A DNA stretch of 46,157 nucleotides from Bacteroidales bacterium (GTDB lineage Bacteria; Bacteroidota; Bacteroidia; Bacteroidales; WCHB1-69), in NCBI GenBank assembly GCA_017395245.1, contig JAFPVR010000052.1:1-46157 (forward strand). The letters are read 5' to 3'. How positions within the stretch are numbered: position 1 is the stretch's first letter; the number at the start of each line of letters is the position of its first letter. The notes beneath the pieces were generated by a model that saw only the letters and a list, made by a program, of their open reading frames with translations, did not search any database and was not told the DNA's origin. Shown in pieces: positions 34,863-43,757 of the stretch. A program made the position numbers and the translations under genes.

Positions 34863-37800
34863 TATCGTTTGATAATCTTCAAGTTCTGGGTTTTCTGGTT
34901 GTCGAACGTGAGCTGCAACAGGTAGAATCCGGCATTCAAGTCATTGACACCCAATTCAAAACGGTTGGCTCCGTTCAAGTTCACCGTGCGCACCATGCGA
35001 CCGTTCATGTCGAAAAGAATGGCCTTCGTCACCGCAGTCTCGCTCTCCACCACCACGCGGTCGTTGGCGGGGTTCGGGAAAACGGTGGCGCGGGTCTGCA
35101 CGTAAACCTGAACGCCCACGCCGGAAGAATCGGTAACATCCTCAATCACAAGGATTCCGGCGCACGGCAGTATAATGTCATCCACCCACGCACAGTCGCT
35201 GCCGGATGCCTGGGATTGGTCCTTCTCGTAGGAAAAGCGAATGGTGTGGCTGCCTGCGGGAATTTCGGTGGAGAAAAGAGTCCACGGCACTTCGCCGTCA
35301 GCTTTGTCCACTTCCTGTCCATCTACATGCAGGTAGAATTTGTCGTAGTTGGCCTCGGAACTGACCTTCCGATAGTAGGACAGCAGGGCGGCGGAGGGAA
35401 TGTTCACGCTGATTGTCATCCTGGATTTCGCATCGCTCGGCAGGCTCTGCGCGGAACGGGCACAATAGTCGCCCGAATACGCCCCCGACGAGGTCACAAT
35501 CCACGGGTAGTTATTCATCGTGAAGCCGAAGTCGCCAAAATCGCCGCTCTCAAAGGAGACGAAATCGGCACCGACCATGATGTAAAGCGTGTCCACACGG
35601 TTAACACCGTCGTAGGAAATATGGTAATAAAGCGGCACAATTGACTTGTTCGGCACCGTGTCGGCAATCTGGACGGTAAAGCTGGTGTACATGGTCTCGT
35701 AAACATCAAGCCCGCTGATACTGGTGGCACCGGTCAGCACCTGCACACCGGAGTAATTGCAGGTCAGATCCACAGCACCCGTGTTCACGCCAACGTGACC
35801 CGCATTCAGATTGTTGAAAACGAAAGTCACCTCATCGCCGGCATTATAGTTTGTCACAGCAGAGCTGTTGACGGTGGTAGTATATTCGGTAACTTGCACC
35901 TTGGGCAGCAGCACCCGCACGGCCACGCTGCGCTCGATGATGGTGTCCTGCCAGTGGATGCGGAGCGTAAACGGCAGGTTCACATAATCTTCCGACTGCG
36001 GCATCACGAAGGAGAACGCATTGGCGCGGCTCTCCGTAGCGTCCACACTAATACCGCCCACAAAGACGGAATCCTGCAGCATCGCCACTCCATCGTCGGA
36101 GGTGAGCGTGGCATAGACTTGCGTGGCGGCGCTGACACCCACATTCGACAGCGAAATGTTGATATGGACGGTGGATCCTTGCGTGAACACGGTATTTTCA
36201 GCCACTTCCACAGCGGTCGGAACCACAAACGCGCCGTTGGGCGTTATCACCTGAACCGCCTGGAAATAGGGGATGTAGTTCTGTGCCTGGGCCGTAAACT
36301 CGCAGTCACCAGGCTCGATACCGGCGACATCGAGCGTGGCCGCACCGTTCGCATCGGCGAAAGCAGCCGCAATGAGGTTCCCGTTCCGTGTGAGCGCAAC
36401 GTACGCATACGGCGCGACGGTCACCGCGTAAGTCGTGTTATTGGTAGTAATCACACTGCCGGCCGTCACATCCATCGTGGAGGGAAGGCCCAAATAGGCC
36501 CGCACAGACGGGTCGCCGAAGCAGTGGTAAATCTCCCAATAATACAGTTTCATGCTGGAGGAAGAGGACTGCACGGTCATGTTGCCGGCAGTCATAATGC
36601 CGCCGATGGTGGAGACCCAATTGGTGTAGGGCTCGCCGTGCGTGTGGAACACCTTGTCGTACATGCCGAGATGGGAGGCATCGTAGGTGGGGGTGGCGGT
36701 GATGTTCGAGCGCACGCCTACAGCCCAGTAGAAGTCCTCGCCCCAATAGGTGTTGTTGGAGGCGCCGATATAGCCCATCGCTCCTTTGTTCTCGGCACGA
36801 AGCAGCGCCTCGCCGAAACATTCGGACGTCTTGAAGTTGCCCGACTGGCAGCAGTTGCCAATCATCAAACCGTACTTGCCGTTATTCTGCAGCTGGGCCA
36901 CATGTGAAACGGTGAACGACGGATCCGCCCAGCTGGTCTCGCTACCGTGGGCGGTGTAGTTAACCCAACCGGCACCGGCGCTCACTTCCGCACGGATCTG
37001 CGCCGCCTGCGAACTGCAGTTGTAATGATGCGCCATCACATTGGTATAGCGCGGATTGTTGACATTCATGTAGTTGTCCTCAATATAGAAAATCTGTCCG
37101 TCGGCGTGGATAGGACCATAATGGCTGTCTGTGCCGGCAATGAGCACAGCGTTGCCGAGATACGACGGGTCAGGCATCGTGTACTGCTCATACATGAGGA
37201 TTTTCACAATCTGGTTCGAGAGCTGGGTGTTGCTGGTGGCGGACATACGGCCGTAGTAGAGGTCGGGAAGGTTGTCATCGCCGGAGAGCGTGGCATAGTA
37301 GAGGTCCGTGATGTGGTCGTTGTCGGTGGTGCCGGTAAAGGCGGGAAGCTGCGCGCGGTCGCCAATCAGCAGCAGGAACGACGGCGCGGGATCGGCGGGC
37401 GTGGCCGCGTCATAGCGACTTTGGATAAAGTCCTTGATGGAGGTCGTGGTCGTGCCCACGCTCGCATCGCTGGTGTAGGCCACCTCCACGAGATAGCCCA
37501 AACGACGCTTCCAACTCACGAAAGCGGCCAAATCCTCATTGGTCTCGAACATGCTGTTCGCAATAATGAGGTACTTGATCGGCGCATCGGAATACTCATT
37601 TCGAGTCTCCTGCATCTTATTGATCACCAAGTCTCTATCTAATGAGAAGAGCGGGGAGGTATACTTCTGCAACGCAACGGTGGCCCCCATGTCGGTGTTT
37701 ACAAACGTGAACTGCAAATCAATGTGGTTGTAAACCCGGATTTTACCCGTGACGGGATTGTACTGCACCGGCGACACATATACGTTGGCCAGCGCCGCAT

Positions 37801-38260
37801 TGCGCTTCACACCAGACTTTTCCACACGCACCAGCGGCAGCGAATAGAACGCATTGGTAGCGTAAATCGCCTGGTTGTAAGCAAATTGCGGATTCGGGTC
37901 ATTCTTCGCCACAGAAGGCTGCGACGGAAAAATCAAATGGGTGACGCCCAGATCGGCCGCGTCATAGTCACTGTATTGCGCACTGATGACGGTGGCCACC
38001 ACGGAATCACAGACGGGAATCTGCAGCATCCGGCTGAGCACCGGCAACTGCGGAGCACCGGGATCATTGGAAGGGGCATATCCCTCCAAGGAAATCACAG
38101 AAAAATCACCCTCGGGCACATGGAGGTTTTCCACAGAAATTGCGCCATTATCGATAGAAAACGACACGTTTTGATAAGAATTCTGTGTAAATTGAAGATT
38201 CTGCGCCCAAACAAGCGGGCAGAGGGCCATCACAGCCACCCATAACAAGATTTTTTTCAT
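34862..38260 (-). CDS. Gingipain-like C25 cysteine protease with T9SS sorting domain
   Basis: 1,132 residues. Signal peptide 1-19, propeptide-like region to about 215, then the C25 catalytic domain (about 226-600): His438 in NYTAHGSETSW and Cys471 in GNCCQSGNF, spaced 33 residues as in gingipain RgpB. It continues through Ig-like segments (600-880), a MAM/cleaved-adhesin-like domain (about 905-1040, FESGDFGDFGFTMNNYPW... CAWVDDIILP) and a type A T9SS C-terminal domain (FPNPANDRVVVE... NLKIIKR). It would be secreted through T9SS and attached to the surface, degrading host or dietary proteins. Substrate preference for Arg or Lys cannot be read. It has its own promoter (38297) and leads a unit with DUF1599 and the BT_3928-type gene. 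Confidence 0.95.
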   Translation of the reverse strand: MKKILLWVAVMALCPLVWAQNLQFTQNSYQNVSFSIDNGAISVENLHVPEGDFSVISLEGYAPSNDPGAPQLPVLSRMLQIPVCDSVVATVISAQYSDYDAADLGVTHLIFPSQPSVAKNDPNPQFAYNQAIYATNAFYSLPLVRVEKSGVKRNAALANVYVSPVQYNPVTGKIRVYNHIDLQFTFVNTDMGATVALQKYTSPLFSLDRDLVINKMQETRNEYSDAPIKYLIIANSMFETNEDLAAFVSWKRRLGYLVEVAYTSDASVGTTTTSIKDFIQSRYDAATPADPAPSFLLLIGDRAQLPAFTGTTDNDHITDLYYATLSGDDNLPDLYYGRMSATSNTQLSNQIVKILMYEQYTMPDPSYLGNAVLIAGTDSHYGPIHADGQIFYIEDNYMNVNNPRYTNVMAHHYNCSSQAAQIRAEVSAGAGWVNYTAHGSETSWADPSFTVSHVAQLQNNGKYGLMIGNCCQSGNFKTSECFGEALLRAENKGAMGYIGASNNTYWGEDFYWAVGVRSNITATPTYDASHLGMYDKVFHTHGEPYTNWVSTIGGIMTAGNMTVQSSSSSMKLYYWEIYHCFGDPSVRAYLGLPSTMDVTAGSVITTNNTTYAVTVAPYAYVALTRNGNLIAAAFADANGAATLDVAGIEPGDCEFTAQAQNYIPYFQAVQVITPNGAFVVPTAVEVAENTVFTQGSTVHINISLSNVGVSAATQVYATLTSDDGVAMLQDSVFVGGISVDATESRANAFSFVMPQSEDYVNLPFTLRIHWQDTIIERSVAVRVLLPKVQVTEYTTTVNSSAVTNYNAGDEVTFVFNNLNAGHVGVNTGAVDLTCNYSGVQVLTGATSISGLDVYETMYTSFTVQIADTVPNKSIVPLYYHISYDGVNRVDTLYIMVGADFVSFESGDFGDFGFTMNNYPWIVTSSGAYSGDYCARSAQSLPSDAKSRMTISVNIPSAALLSYYRKVSSEANYDKFYLHVDGQEVDKADGEVPWTLFSTEIPAGSHTIRFSYEKDQSQASGSDCAWVDDIILPCAGILVIEDVTDSSGVGVQVYVQTRATVFPNPANDRVVVESETAVTKAILFDMNGRMVRTVNLNGANRFELGVNDLNAGFYLLQLTFDNQKTQNLKIIKR

Positions 38261-38296
38261 ATCCTTCTTTTAACTTTTTTACTCAAAAATGAAAGC

Positions 38297-38305
38297 GCAA
38301 AGATA
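38297..38305 (-). promoter_or_regulatory. -7 promoter element of the gingipain-like gene
   Basis: Minus strand TATCTTTGC, 36 bases before the ATG at 38260 and downstream of the terminator of the polysaccharide operon. Confidence 0.7.
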
Positions 38306-38322
38306 CATTTTTTTAGGAGACG

Positions 38323-38380
38323 ACGCTTCCCAGCGTCGGAAAAAAGAAACCACGCTTCCTATCGTCAGAAAAAAGAAACG
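38323..38380. repeat. 29-bp tandem duplication with hairpin
   Basis: Two 29-bp units at 38323 and 38352, both ending GAAAAAAGAAAC plus one base. The first contains the perfect hairpin GACGCT-TCCC-AGCGTC; in the second the matching arm is changed and the hairpin lost. Confidence 0.75.
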
Positions 38381-38407
38381 GCGGCCCGGAATCTTCCGAA
38401 CCGTCGT
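38368..38407 (-). terminator. Terminator of the polysaccharide operon
   Basis: On the minus strand a 14-bp stem (ACGACGGTTCGGAA with TTCCGGGCCGCCGT, two G-U pairs) and a 2-base loop, followed by TTTCTTTTTT. Confidence 0.85.
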
Positions 38408-38450
38408 TTTTTATATCAGCAGACTTATTGTTAGATACTTTGTTATACGC

Positions 38451-40373
38451 TCATCGAGCCGCATCGTACTGTTCGAAAACCGAATTCCGGCTGACGAACT
38501 CCGGCACGAATGCTTTCATCTTCTTCACCATGGCCGGAATGTCCACCTTTTCAGAGAGATCCTCCATTACCTGGATACTCTTCAACGCCTCGGGATAGTC
38601 ATACTCGCGGACCTTGGCCACAAAAATGCGGTCGTGGGAGGTCGCCGTGGTGTTCTCGCTGTTGGAGAGCACCTCTTCGTAAAGCTTTTCGCCCGGACGA
38701 AGACCCGTGTATTCGATTTTAATATCAACGCCTACTCGCAGACCCGCCAAGGAGACCATTCGCCTGGCCAAATCGTCGATCTTCACAGGTTCGCCCATAT
38801 CAAAGACGAAAATCTGCGTCCCCGTGCTGAACGTCGCGGCCTCCATCACCAGTCGGCAGGCTTCCGGGATGGTCATGAAGAAACGGGTGATGTCGGGGTG
38901 CGTCACCGTCAAAGGCCCGCCCTTCTCAATCTGTTCGCGGAAGCGCGGGATCACGGAACCGTTAGAACCCAGCACATTACCGAAACGTGTAGTCACAAAG
39001 GTGGTTTTGCCCTTGACCTCGCCACGCTCAATGGCCAGGCCTAACGACTGCACGTAAATCTCCGCAATGCGCTTGGTGCAACCCATCACGTTGGTAGGGT
39101 TCACCGCCTTGTCGGTGGAAATCATCACCATCTTTTCGACATCGTACTCAATACATTTGTCGGCTACGTTATGCGACCCAAACACGTTCACACGCATAGC
39201 CTCACAGGGGTTCTCCTCCATCAGCGGCACATGCTTGTAAGCAGCAGCATGGAAAACAATCTGCGGATGGTGCTCGCGGAAGGCGAAATCGAGACGCGGG
39301 GGCTGGCGAACATCGCCGATAATGGGCACGAACGACAACTCCGGGAATTTCTCCTCCAACTCCAGACGGATATTGTGCATTGGGGTCTCGGCATTGTCGA
39401 ACAACACCAGTTTCTTAACGCCGAAGCCCGCTATCTGTCGACAAAGCTCCGACCCGATGGAGCCGGCCGCACCTGTCACCATCACCACCTTGCCGAGGAA
39501 ATTCTCCATCACCGCATCCATGGAAATGGTGATTTCGTTACGGCCAAGCAAATCCTCGATTTTCAGACGACGGATACTGTAACGGAGATCTTCGTTGTTG
39601 AGTTCGTTAATCTGGGGTATAATGAGCGGTCGCAACTGCAGTGTAACACAGTCCTTTAGCAGACCGTCGCGCTCACGACGGGCATCGGCCTCAGTGGTAA
39701 AAAGGATGGCGTCAATACCGTACTCGCTGACAATACGGCCCAGCTGCTCGCTGTCGTCGTAAGTGAACACCGGCAGGTTGGCAATCAACAAATTAGGCCG
39801 CTGCGGTTTCTTTGTGAGGAAACCGATGATGTTGTAGTGCGGGGAGTTCTGGAAACGCACCACCGTGGCCGTCGATTTGTCGGAGACGCCATACACGAGC
39901 ACCCGCTGCGTCCGCCGGTCCTCGCGACGCTTGGTCAGGTAAAGCTGGTAAACCGCTACCATGACGATGCGCACAAACACCAGCAGGAATAGCGTGAAAA
40001 GGAAGTCGGTGAACAATGCAATGAACAAACCATAATACATTGTACGGTAATAGATTAGCATCACCAAGATCATCAACAGCACCTTGAGCAGCGACTCTTT
40101 GACAAAGCAGAGCATGTCTTTGGCAGAGAGATGCCGGATCACGAGCTTGTGCCCCTTGAAAATGAGCAATGCAATTACCGTCGCGACGAGCGCTGTGGGT
40201 AGCCACAGCAGCGCGAACGACCCTGACTGGTAGAACGACCCGCGCACGAAACCAAGCGCGAGCAAGGCAAGCAGCGACGATATCTCCGAAAGGATACAAT
40301 CTATGGCGAAAATCACCTTCGAATCGATGAATTCCGACAGCTTGCGCACGATTTTGATTGACAATTTTGACAT
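38451..40373 (-). CDS. Membrane-bound UDP-sugar 4,6-dehydratase/epimerase (CapD/PglF type)
   Basis: 640 residues. Four membrane helices (about 20-145), a CoA-binding-like domain (155-260, QRVLVYGVSDKSTATV), then the SDR domain with GxxGxxG at 301-307 (GAAGSIG). The active site is STDKAVNPTNVMGCTK, where Met430 takes the place of the usual SDR Tyr and Lys434 remains. This replacement is typical of the CapD/FlaA1/PglF dehydratases, which convert UDP-GlcNAc to a 4-keto-6-deoxy sugar for surface glycans. Last gene of the upxY-led operon, followed by a strong terminator. The spacer before it is a TTGAC array. Confidence 0.93.
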   Translation of the reverse strand: MSKLSIKIVRKLSEFIDSKVIFAIDCILSEISSLLALLALGFVRGSFYQSGSFALLWLPTALVATVIALLIFKGHKLVIRHLSAKDMLCFVKESLLKVLLMILVMLIYYRTMYYGLFIALFTDFLFTLFLLVFVRIVMVAVYQLYLTKRREDRRTQRVLVYGVSDKSTATVVRFQNSPHYNIIGFLTKKPQRPNLLIANLPVFTYDDSEQLGRIVSEYGIDAILFTTEADARRERDGLLKDCVTLQLRPLIIPQINELNNEDLRYSIRRLKIEDLLGRNEITISMDAVMENFLGKVVMVTGAAGSIGSELCRQIAGFGVKKLVLFDNAETPMHNIRLELEEKFPELSFVPIIGDVRQPPRLDFAFREHHPQIVFHAAAYKHVPLMEENPCEAMRVNVFGSHNVADKCIEYDVEKMVMISTDKAVNPTNVMGCTKRIAEIYVQSLGLAIERGEVKGKTTFVTTRFGNVLGSNGSVIPRFREQIEKGGPLTVTHPDITRFFMTIPEACRLVMEAATFSTGTQIFVFDMGEPVKIDDLARRMVSLAGLRVGVDIKIEYTGLRPGEKLYEEVLSNSENTTATSHDRIFVAKVREYDYPEALKSIQVMEDLSEKVDIPAMVKKMKAFVPEFVSRNSVFEQYDAAR

Positions 40374-40414
40374 ATTGACTTTGACTTTTGACTTTGACCT
40401 TTGACTTTGACCTA
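40374..40414 (-). repeat. TTTGAC spacer array filling stop-to-start gap
   Basis: On the plus strand TTGACT, TTGACT, TTTGACT, TTGACCT, TTGACT, TTGACCT. It runs from the TAG of the flippase gene (40412-40414) to the ATG of the CapD-like gene (40373). Sense direction is GTCAAA, so its TGA words are on the antisense strand. Confidence 0.85.
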
Positions 40415-41632
40415 TTGTTCAACACAATGGCGTGACGCAACAAAATAGGACATCGCGAATCCGGCGTTGAGGATGACCACGGCCACCGCCGCGCCGATAG
40501 CGCCGAATAAAAACGTCAGCACAGTGAAAAGCACCACTCCTAACAGTGTGACAATCAAGGTGATATTACGCAGAAGTTTCTCCTGTCCAACGAGCAGCAA
40601 ATAGTTTACCCCGTAAGCGCTGCTAATGCCAATAAAGAAAACCGAGACCGCCAGTATCCGAAGCAACGTGATGGCGGGAAGGAACTCTTCGGAATAGAGC
40701 AACCTGATGAGGAACGGGGCCAGCACAAAGAGCAGAACCGCCAACAAAAGTGAGAAAACGAAATTGATGCGACGGTACCCCGTGTGCTTGTCCAGATGAC
40801 GCGACAAAAACGGGAAAAAGGTCCGGTTCAACACGTCTACACTGTGTTTGCCGACATTGTGCAACCGACCTGCGGCATCATACAAACCGGCAGCGGCGGA
40901 CCCGGAAACAATCCCTAACAGTATGTTCGGCAGATTGACACAGAAACTCATACAAACTTGATTGACAAACAAATCCTTGCCCGTCTTGAAGCTGCCCAGA
41001 ATCTTCTCCCACGACGGAATATGCAGCCGACACTTGTATTTCATCGTCATCATGCTGATGGAATAGACCGCCGCCAGCACAAAACCGAACAGGTTGAAAA
41101 GCGGATAGAGGATGTAATCTTCGCGTTCTTTAATGAAAAGAAATATTAAAGCGAGGTAAACCACCCTCGAAATCACATTCACGATGGTGATGTGCTCCAT
41201 CTTCTCCATCCCTTGGAAAAACCACTCGGAAACGTGCATCGAGAAGAAGGCCGTGGCGACGGAGATGAGGATCAGCAACCAGATTTCCCGGAACTGCGGA
41301 ACGATCAGCACGATACAGGACAACAGCGTGAATGCCAGTATGTAGAGGATAATGCGGGCGCAAAGGATGGTGGAAACGATGTCGGAAACCTTTTCCATGT
41401 CCTCACGGTTGCGGGCGATGTCCCGGGCGCCGATGAAGTCGAAGCTGAATTTGACGAACGTCTGGAAAATCAGCGCGATAGCATACGCGACGGCAATCTC
41501 GCCGAAATGCTCCACCCCGATAATGGGCGTGACATACGGCAGCACGATGAACGGGATCAGATACCGCATCGCCTGCAACACCGCCAGCGCCGAAAAATTC
41601 TTCGTTAGCGTGCGGGCGTTGCTGTCTTTCAT
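40412..41632 (-). CDS. Wzx-type polysaccharide flippase
   Basis: 406 residues, very hydrophobic, with 12 or so membrane helices and the RfbX/MATE-like pattern: N-terminal NFSALAVLQAMRYLIPFIVLPYVTPIIGVEHFGEIAVAYA, then FSFDFIGARDIARNRED after helix 2 and GLYDAAGRLHNVGKHSVDVLNRTFFPFLSR in the middle. The family flips lipid-linked oligosaccharide units across the inner membrane in Wzx/Wzy capsule or O-antigen pathways. It lies between ugd and the CapD-like gene, which supply sugar nucleotides. No Wzy polymerase or glycosyltransferase is encoded in this operon. Confidence 0.88.
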   Translation of the reverse strand: MKDSNARTLTKNFSALAVLQAMRYLIPFIVLPYVTPIIGVEHFGEIAVAYAIALIFQTFVKFSFDFIGARDIARNREDMEKVSDIVSTILCARIILYILAFTLLSCIVLIVPQFREIWLLILISVATAFFSMHVSEWFFQGMEKMEHITIVNVISRVVYLALIFLFIKEREDYILYPLFNLFGFVLAAVYSISMMTMKYKCRLHIPSWEKILGSFKTGKDLFVNQVCMSFCVNLPNILLGIVSGSAAAGLYDAAGRLHNVGKHSVDVLNRTFFPFLSRHLDKHTGYRRINFVFSLLLAVLLFVLAPFLIRLLYSEEFLPAITLLRILAVSVFFIGISSAYGVNYLLLVGQEKLLRNITLIVTLLGVVLFTVLTFLFGAIGAAVAVVILNAGFAMSYFVASRHCVEQ

Positions 41633-41665
41633 CGTTTTATCAGCTGATTTGCCGGAGAAAAATGC

Positions 41666-42937
41666 CTAATCACGCTTGAAAATATCCCGCGTATAGACCT
41701 TTTCGACCACGTCGTCGAGGCAGGCGTCGTAGCGGTTTGCGATGATGGCCTGCGACTGGCGCTTGAACTCGTCGAGGTCGTTGACCACCTTCGATCCGAA
41801 GAAAGTGGTACCGTCGGGAAGCGTGGGCTCGTAGATGATAACTCTCGCGCCCTTGGCCTTCACGCGCTTCATCACGCCCTGGATGCTGCTCTGACGGAAG
41901 TTGTCGCTGTTCGACTTCATCGTGAGGCGATAGACGCCAATCACGCACTCTTTCTCGTGGGCGGCATCGTAGTCGCCACGGTTGTAGTAGTCGTAGTAGC
42001 CAGCTTTCTTCAGCACCTGGTCGGCGATGAAGTCCTTGCGCGTACGGTTGCTCTCCACAATGGCCGACATCATGTTCTGCGGCACATCGGCGTAGTTGGC
42101 CAACAGCTGCTTGGTGTCCTTCGGCAGACAGTAGCCGCCGTAACCAAAACTCGGGTTGTTGTAGTGCGTGCCGATACGCGGGTCAAGACAGACGCCGTTG
42201 ATAATACTCTGGGTGTCAAGACCTTTCATCTCGGCGTAAGTATCCAGCTCGTTGAAATAGCTGACACGCAACGCGAGGTAGGTGTTGGCGAAGAGCTTCA
42301 CAGCCTCGGCCTCGGTGCTGCCCATGAAGAGCACGGGCACGTCCTCCTTGATGGCGCCCTCCTTGATGACGGCCGCGAAGGTGTGCGCCGCCTTCTCCAA
42401 CGCGGGCTCGCCGTAGCCCACAATGATGCGGCTCGGGTAGAGGTTGTCGTACAGTGCCTTGCTCTCGCGGAGGAACTCCGGCGCGAAGATAATGTTCGGC
42501 GCCACGACATTGAAGGTGCCGTCCGCCAGCCGTTCGCGGTAGCTGAACTTCTCACGCACGCTCTGCGTGTAGCCCACGGGGATGGTGCTCTTGATGACCA
42601 TCGTGGCGTTGGGGTTGACCTGGAGGACCTTGTTAATCACATCCTCCACTGCGCTGGTGTCGAAGAAGTTCTTGGTGCTGTCGTAGTTCGTCGGGGCGGC
42701 GATGACCACGAAGTCGGCGTCGCGATAGCCCGCCTCCCAGTCGAGAGTGGCGTGGAGGTCCAACGGCTTGTGCGCCAGATAGTCCTCGATGTAATCGTCC
42801 TGGATGGGCGACTTCTTGTTGTTGACCATCTCCACGCGTTCGGGCACAATGTCCACGGCGGTGACGGTGTGATGCTGCGCGAGCAGCGTTGCGATACTCA
42901 GACCGACATAGCCGGTCCCTGCTACGGAAATTTTCAT
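41666..42937 (-). CDS. ugd: UDP-glucose 6-dehydrogenase
   Basis: 423 residues. The NAD-binding Rossmann start is [19 protein letters not shown] (GxGxxG, 7-12). The central helix and substrate loop contain KSTIPVGYT and [10 protein letters not shown]. The catalytic cysteine motif is [15 protein letters not shown] with Cys270, Lys273 and Asp274. A full C-terminal domain follows ([11 protein letters not shown]...). The enzyme oxidises UDP-glucose to UDP-glucuronate in two NAD-dependent steps, for acidic surface polysaccharide. Second gene after upxY, 23 bases apart, with that gap built of 7-base units. Confidence 0.93.
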   Translation of the reverse strand: MKISVAGTGYVGLSIATLLAQHHTVTAVDIVPERVEMVNNKKSPIQDDYIEDYLAHKPLDLHATLDWEAGYRDADFVVIAAPTNYDSTKNFFDTSAVEDVINKVLQVNPNATMVIKSTIPVGYTQSVREKFSYRERLADGTFNVVAPNIIFAPEFLRESKALYDNLYPSRIIVGYGEPALEKAAHTFAAVIKEGAIKEDVPVLFMGSTEAEAVKLFANTYLALRVSYFNELDTYAEMKGLDTQSIINGVCLDPRIGTHYNNPSFGYGGYCLPKDTKQLLANYADVPQNMMSAIVESNRTRKDFIADQVLKKAGYYDYYNRGDYDAAHEKECVIGVYRLTMKSNSDNFRQSSIQGVMKRVKAKGARVIIYEPTLPDGTTFFGSKVVNDLDEFKRQSQAIIANRYDACLDDVVEKVYTRDIFKRD

Positions 42938-42965
42938 ATTAAACGGTTATGGGTTATCGGTTAAA
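42938..42965 (-). repeat. 7-base spacer array between upxY and ugd
   Basis: On the minus strand TTTAACC, GATAACC, CATAACC, GTTTAAT, followed directly by the ugd ATG. The upxY stop TAA (42961-42963) lies in the first unit, and every unit contains TAA. The whole stop-to-start gap is array. Confidence 0.85.
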
Positions 42966-43524
42966 TTTTCTCCAGGAATGCCGAAGGAATGTACGATGTG
43001 GCCACGAGTGCGAGGCCCTCCACGGAGACGAGCAGCCGGCGGTTGCCCTTCACGCGCTTGATGTAGCCCACGCAGCCCTTGTAGGGGCCTTCGAGAACGC
43101 GGACATGCTGGCCTCTCTTATAGTCAATGCTGCCTACGTTGAGGTACTCCAACCTGTCGTCGTCAGCGGAGGTCACCAGCATGAAAATGCGCATCTCATC
43201 CTCGTCAATCGGGGACGGCAGCCGCATCCCGTCGGTAACGTGGGTGTAGAGCATCACCTTGCCTGAGAGTTTCCGTTGCCACGCGAGAATCTCCTCGCAC
43301 GTGCAGCGCACGAAAATCAGCGACGAGATAGCCGGACGCTTCTCCGTCTTCACGACGCCGTCCACGGTCTTCTTGACGTCCACCACCGGGAAGTAGGTCA
43401 CCACCCCGTCCTCGCGCATCTGTTCGTCCAACTCGAAAACCTTGTTGAAAAAAACCTTGAACGCGTACCAACGGGGCTGTTCCACATCGCTACCATCGAC
43501 TATGTTCGGCGTATTATCCTCCAT
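42961..43524 (-). CDS. UpxY-type NusG-like transcription antiterminator
   Basis: 187 residues. A NusG N-terminal domain (about 18-110, RWYAFKVFFNKVFELDEQM... SSLIFVRCTCEEILAWQ) and a C-terminal KOW domain (about 133-178, YKRGQHVRVLEGPYKGCVGYIKRVKGNRRLLVSV) match the Bacteroides UpxY family. UpxY proteins act on the 5' leader of their own capsule operon, letting RNA polymerase pass early termination. It is the first gene of the operon, with a leader of about 160 bases behind a good promoter. The usual partner UpxZ is not encoded here. Confidence 0.9.
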   Translation of the reverse strand: MEDNTPNIVDGSDVEQPRWYAFKVFFNKVFELDEQMREDGVVTYFPVVDVKKTVDGVVKTEKRPAISSLIFVRCTCEEILAWQRKLSGKVMLYTHVTDGMRLPSPIDEDEMRIFMLVTSADDDRLEYLNVGSIDYKRGQHVRVLEGPYKGCVGYIKRVKGNRRLLVSVEGLALVATSYIPSAFLEKI

Positions 43525-43684
43525 GACGTTTCACATTTCCTAATCAATTTGAGCAAAACCCATTATTCCTTCCATAAGCGAATATGAAAGCCGCACAAGG
43601 GGAAGCGGTCATGTAACTGACTGTGATCCACATCCTTATGAACCCAAAAGGACACAAATGGATTTCCCTCAATTTGAATAAAAT
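43525..43684 (-). other. Untranslated leader of the upxY operon
   Basis: About 160 bases between the predicted transcription start and the upxY ATG, much longer than other leaders in this window. It contains a weak CCGC/GCGG stem (CCGCTTCCCCTTGTGCGG on the minus strand). UpxY-family proteins are known to need sequence in such leaders; the element itself is not recognisable. Confidence 0.45.
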
Positions 43685-43690
43685 TCAGGC

Positions 43691-43721
43691 GCAAAAGTAC
43701 ACAAAATTTTTGAAAGGCAAA
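43691..43721 (-). promoter_or_regulatory. Promoter of the upxY operon (-33 TTTG, -7 TACTTTTGC)
   Basis: On the minus strand TTTG (43718-43721), 18 bases, then TACTTTTGC (43691-43699). This is one of the best two-part promoter matches in the window. Confidence 0.75.
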
Positions 43722-43757
43722 CGGGTGGAACATGGAGGGCACGAAACACATCCTATC

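Noticed and set aside
37790-37812. GCATTGCGCTTCAC inside the gingipain-like gene as a fourth copy of the structured repeat
   Set aside because: Only a short core matches, no stem is present, and it lies within a well-conserved coding region.
43563-43751. A 62-codon minus-strand frame overlapping the upxY leader
   Set aside because: Its start lies upstream of the predicted promoter and transcription start, and no family is recognisable; the region is better explained as promoter and leader.
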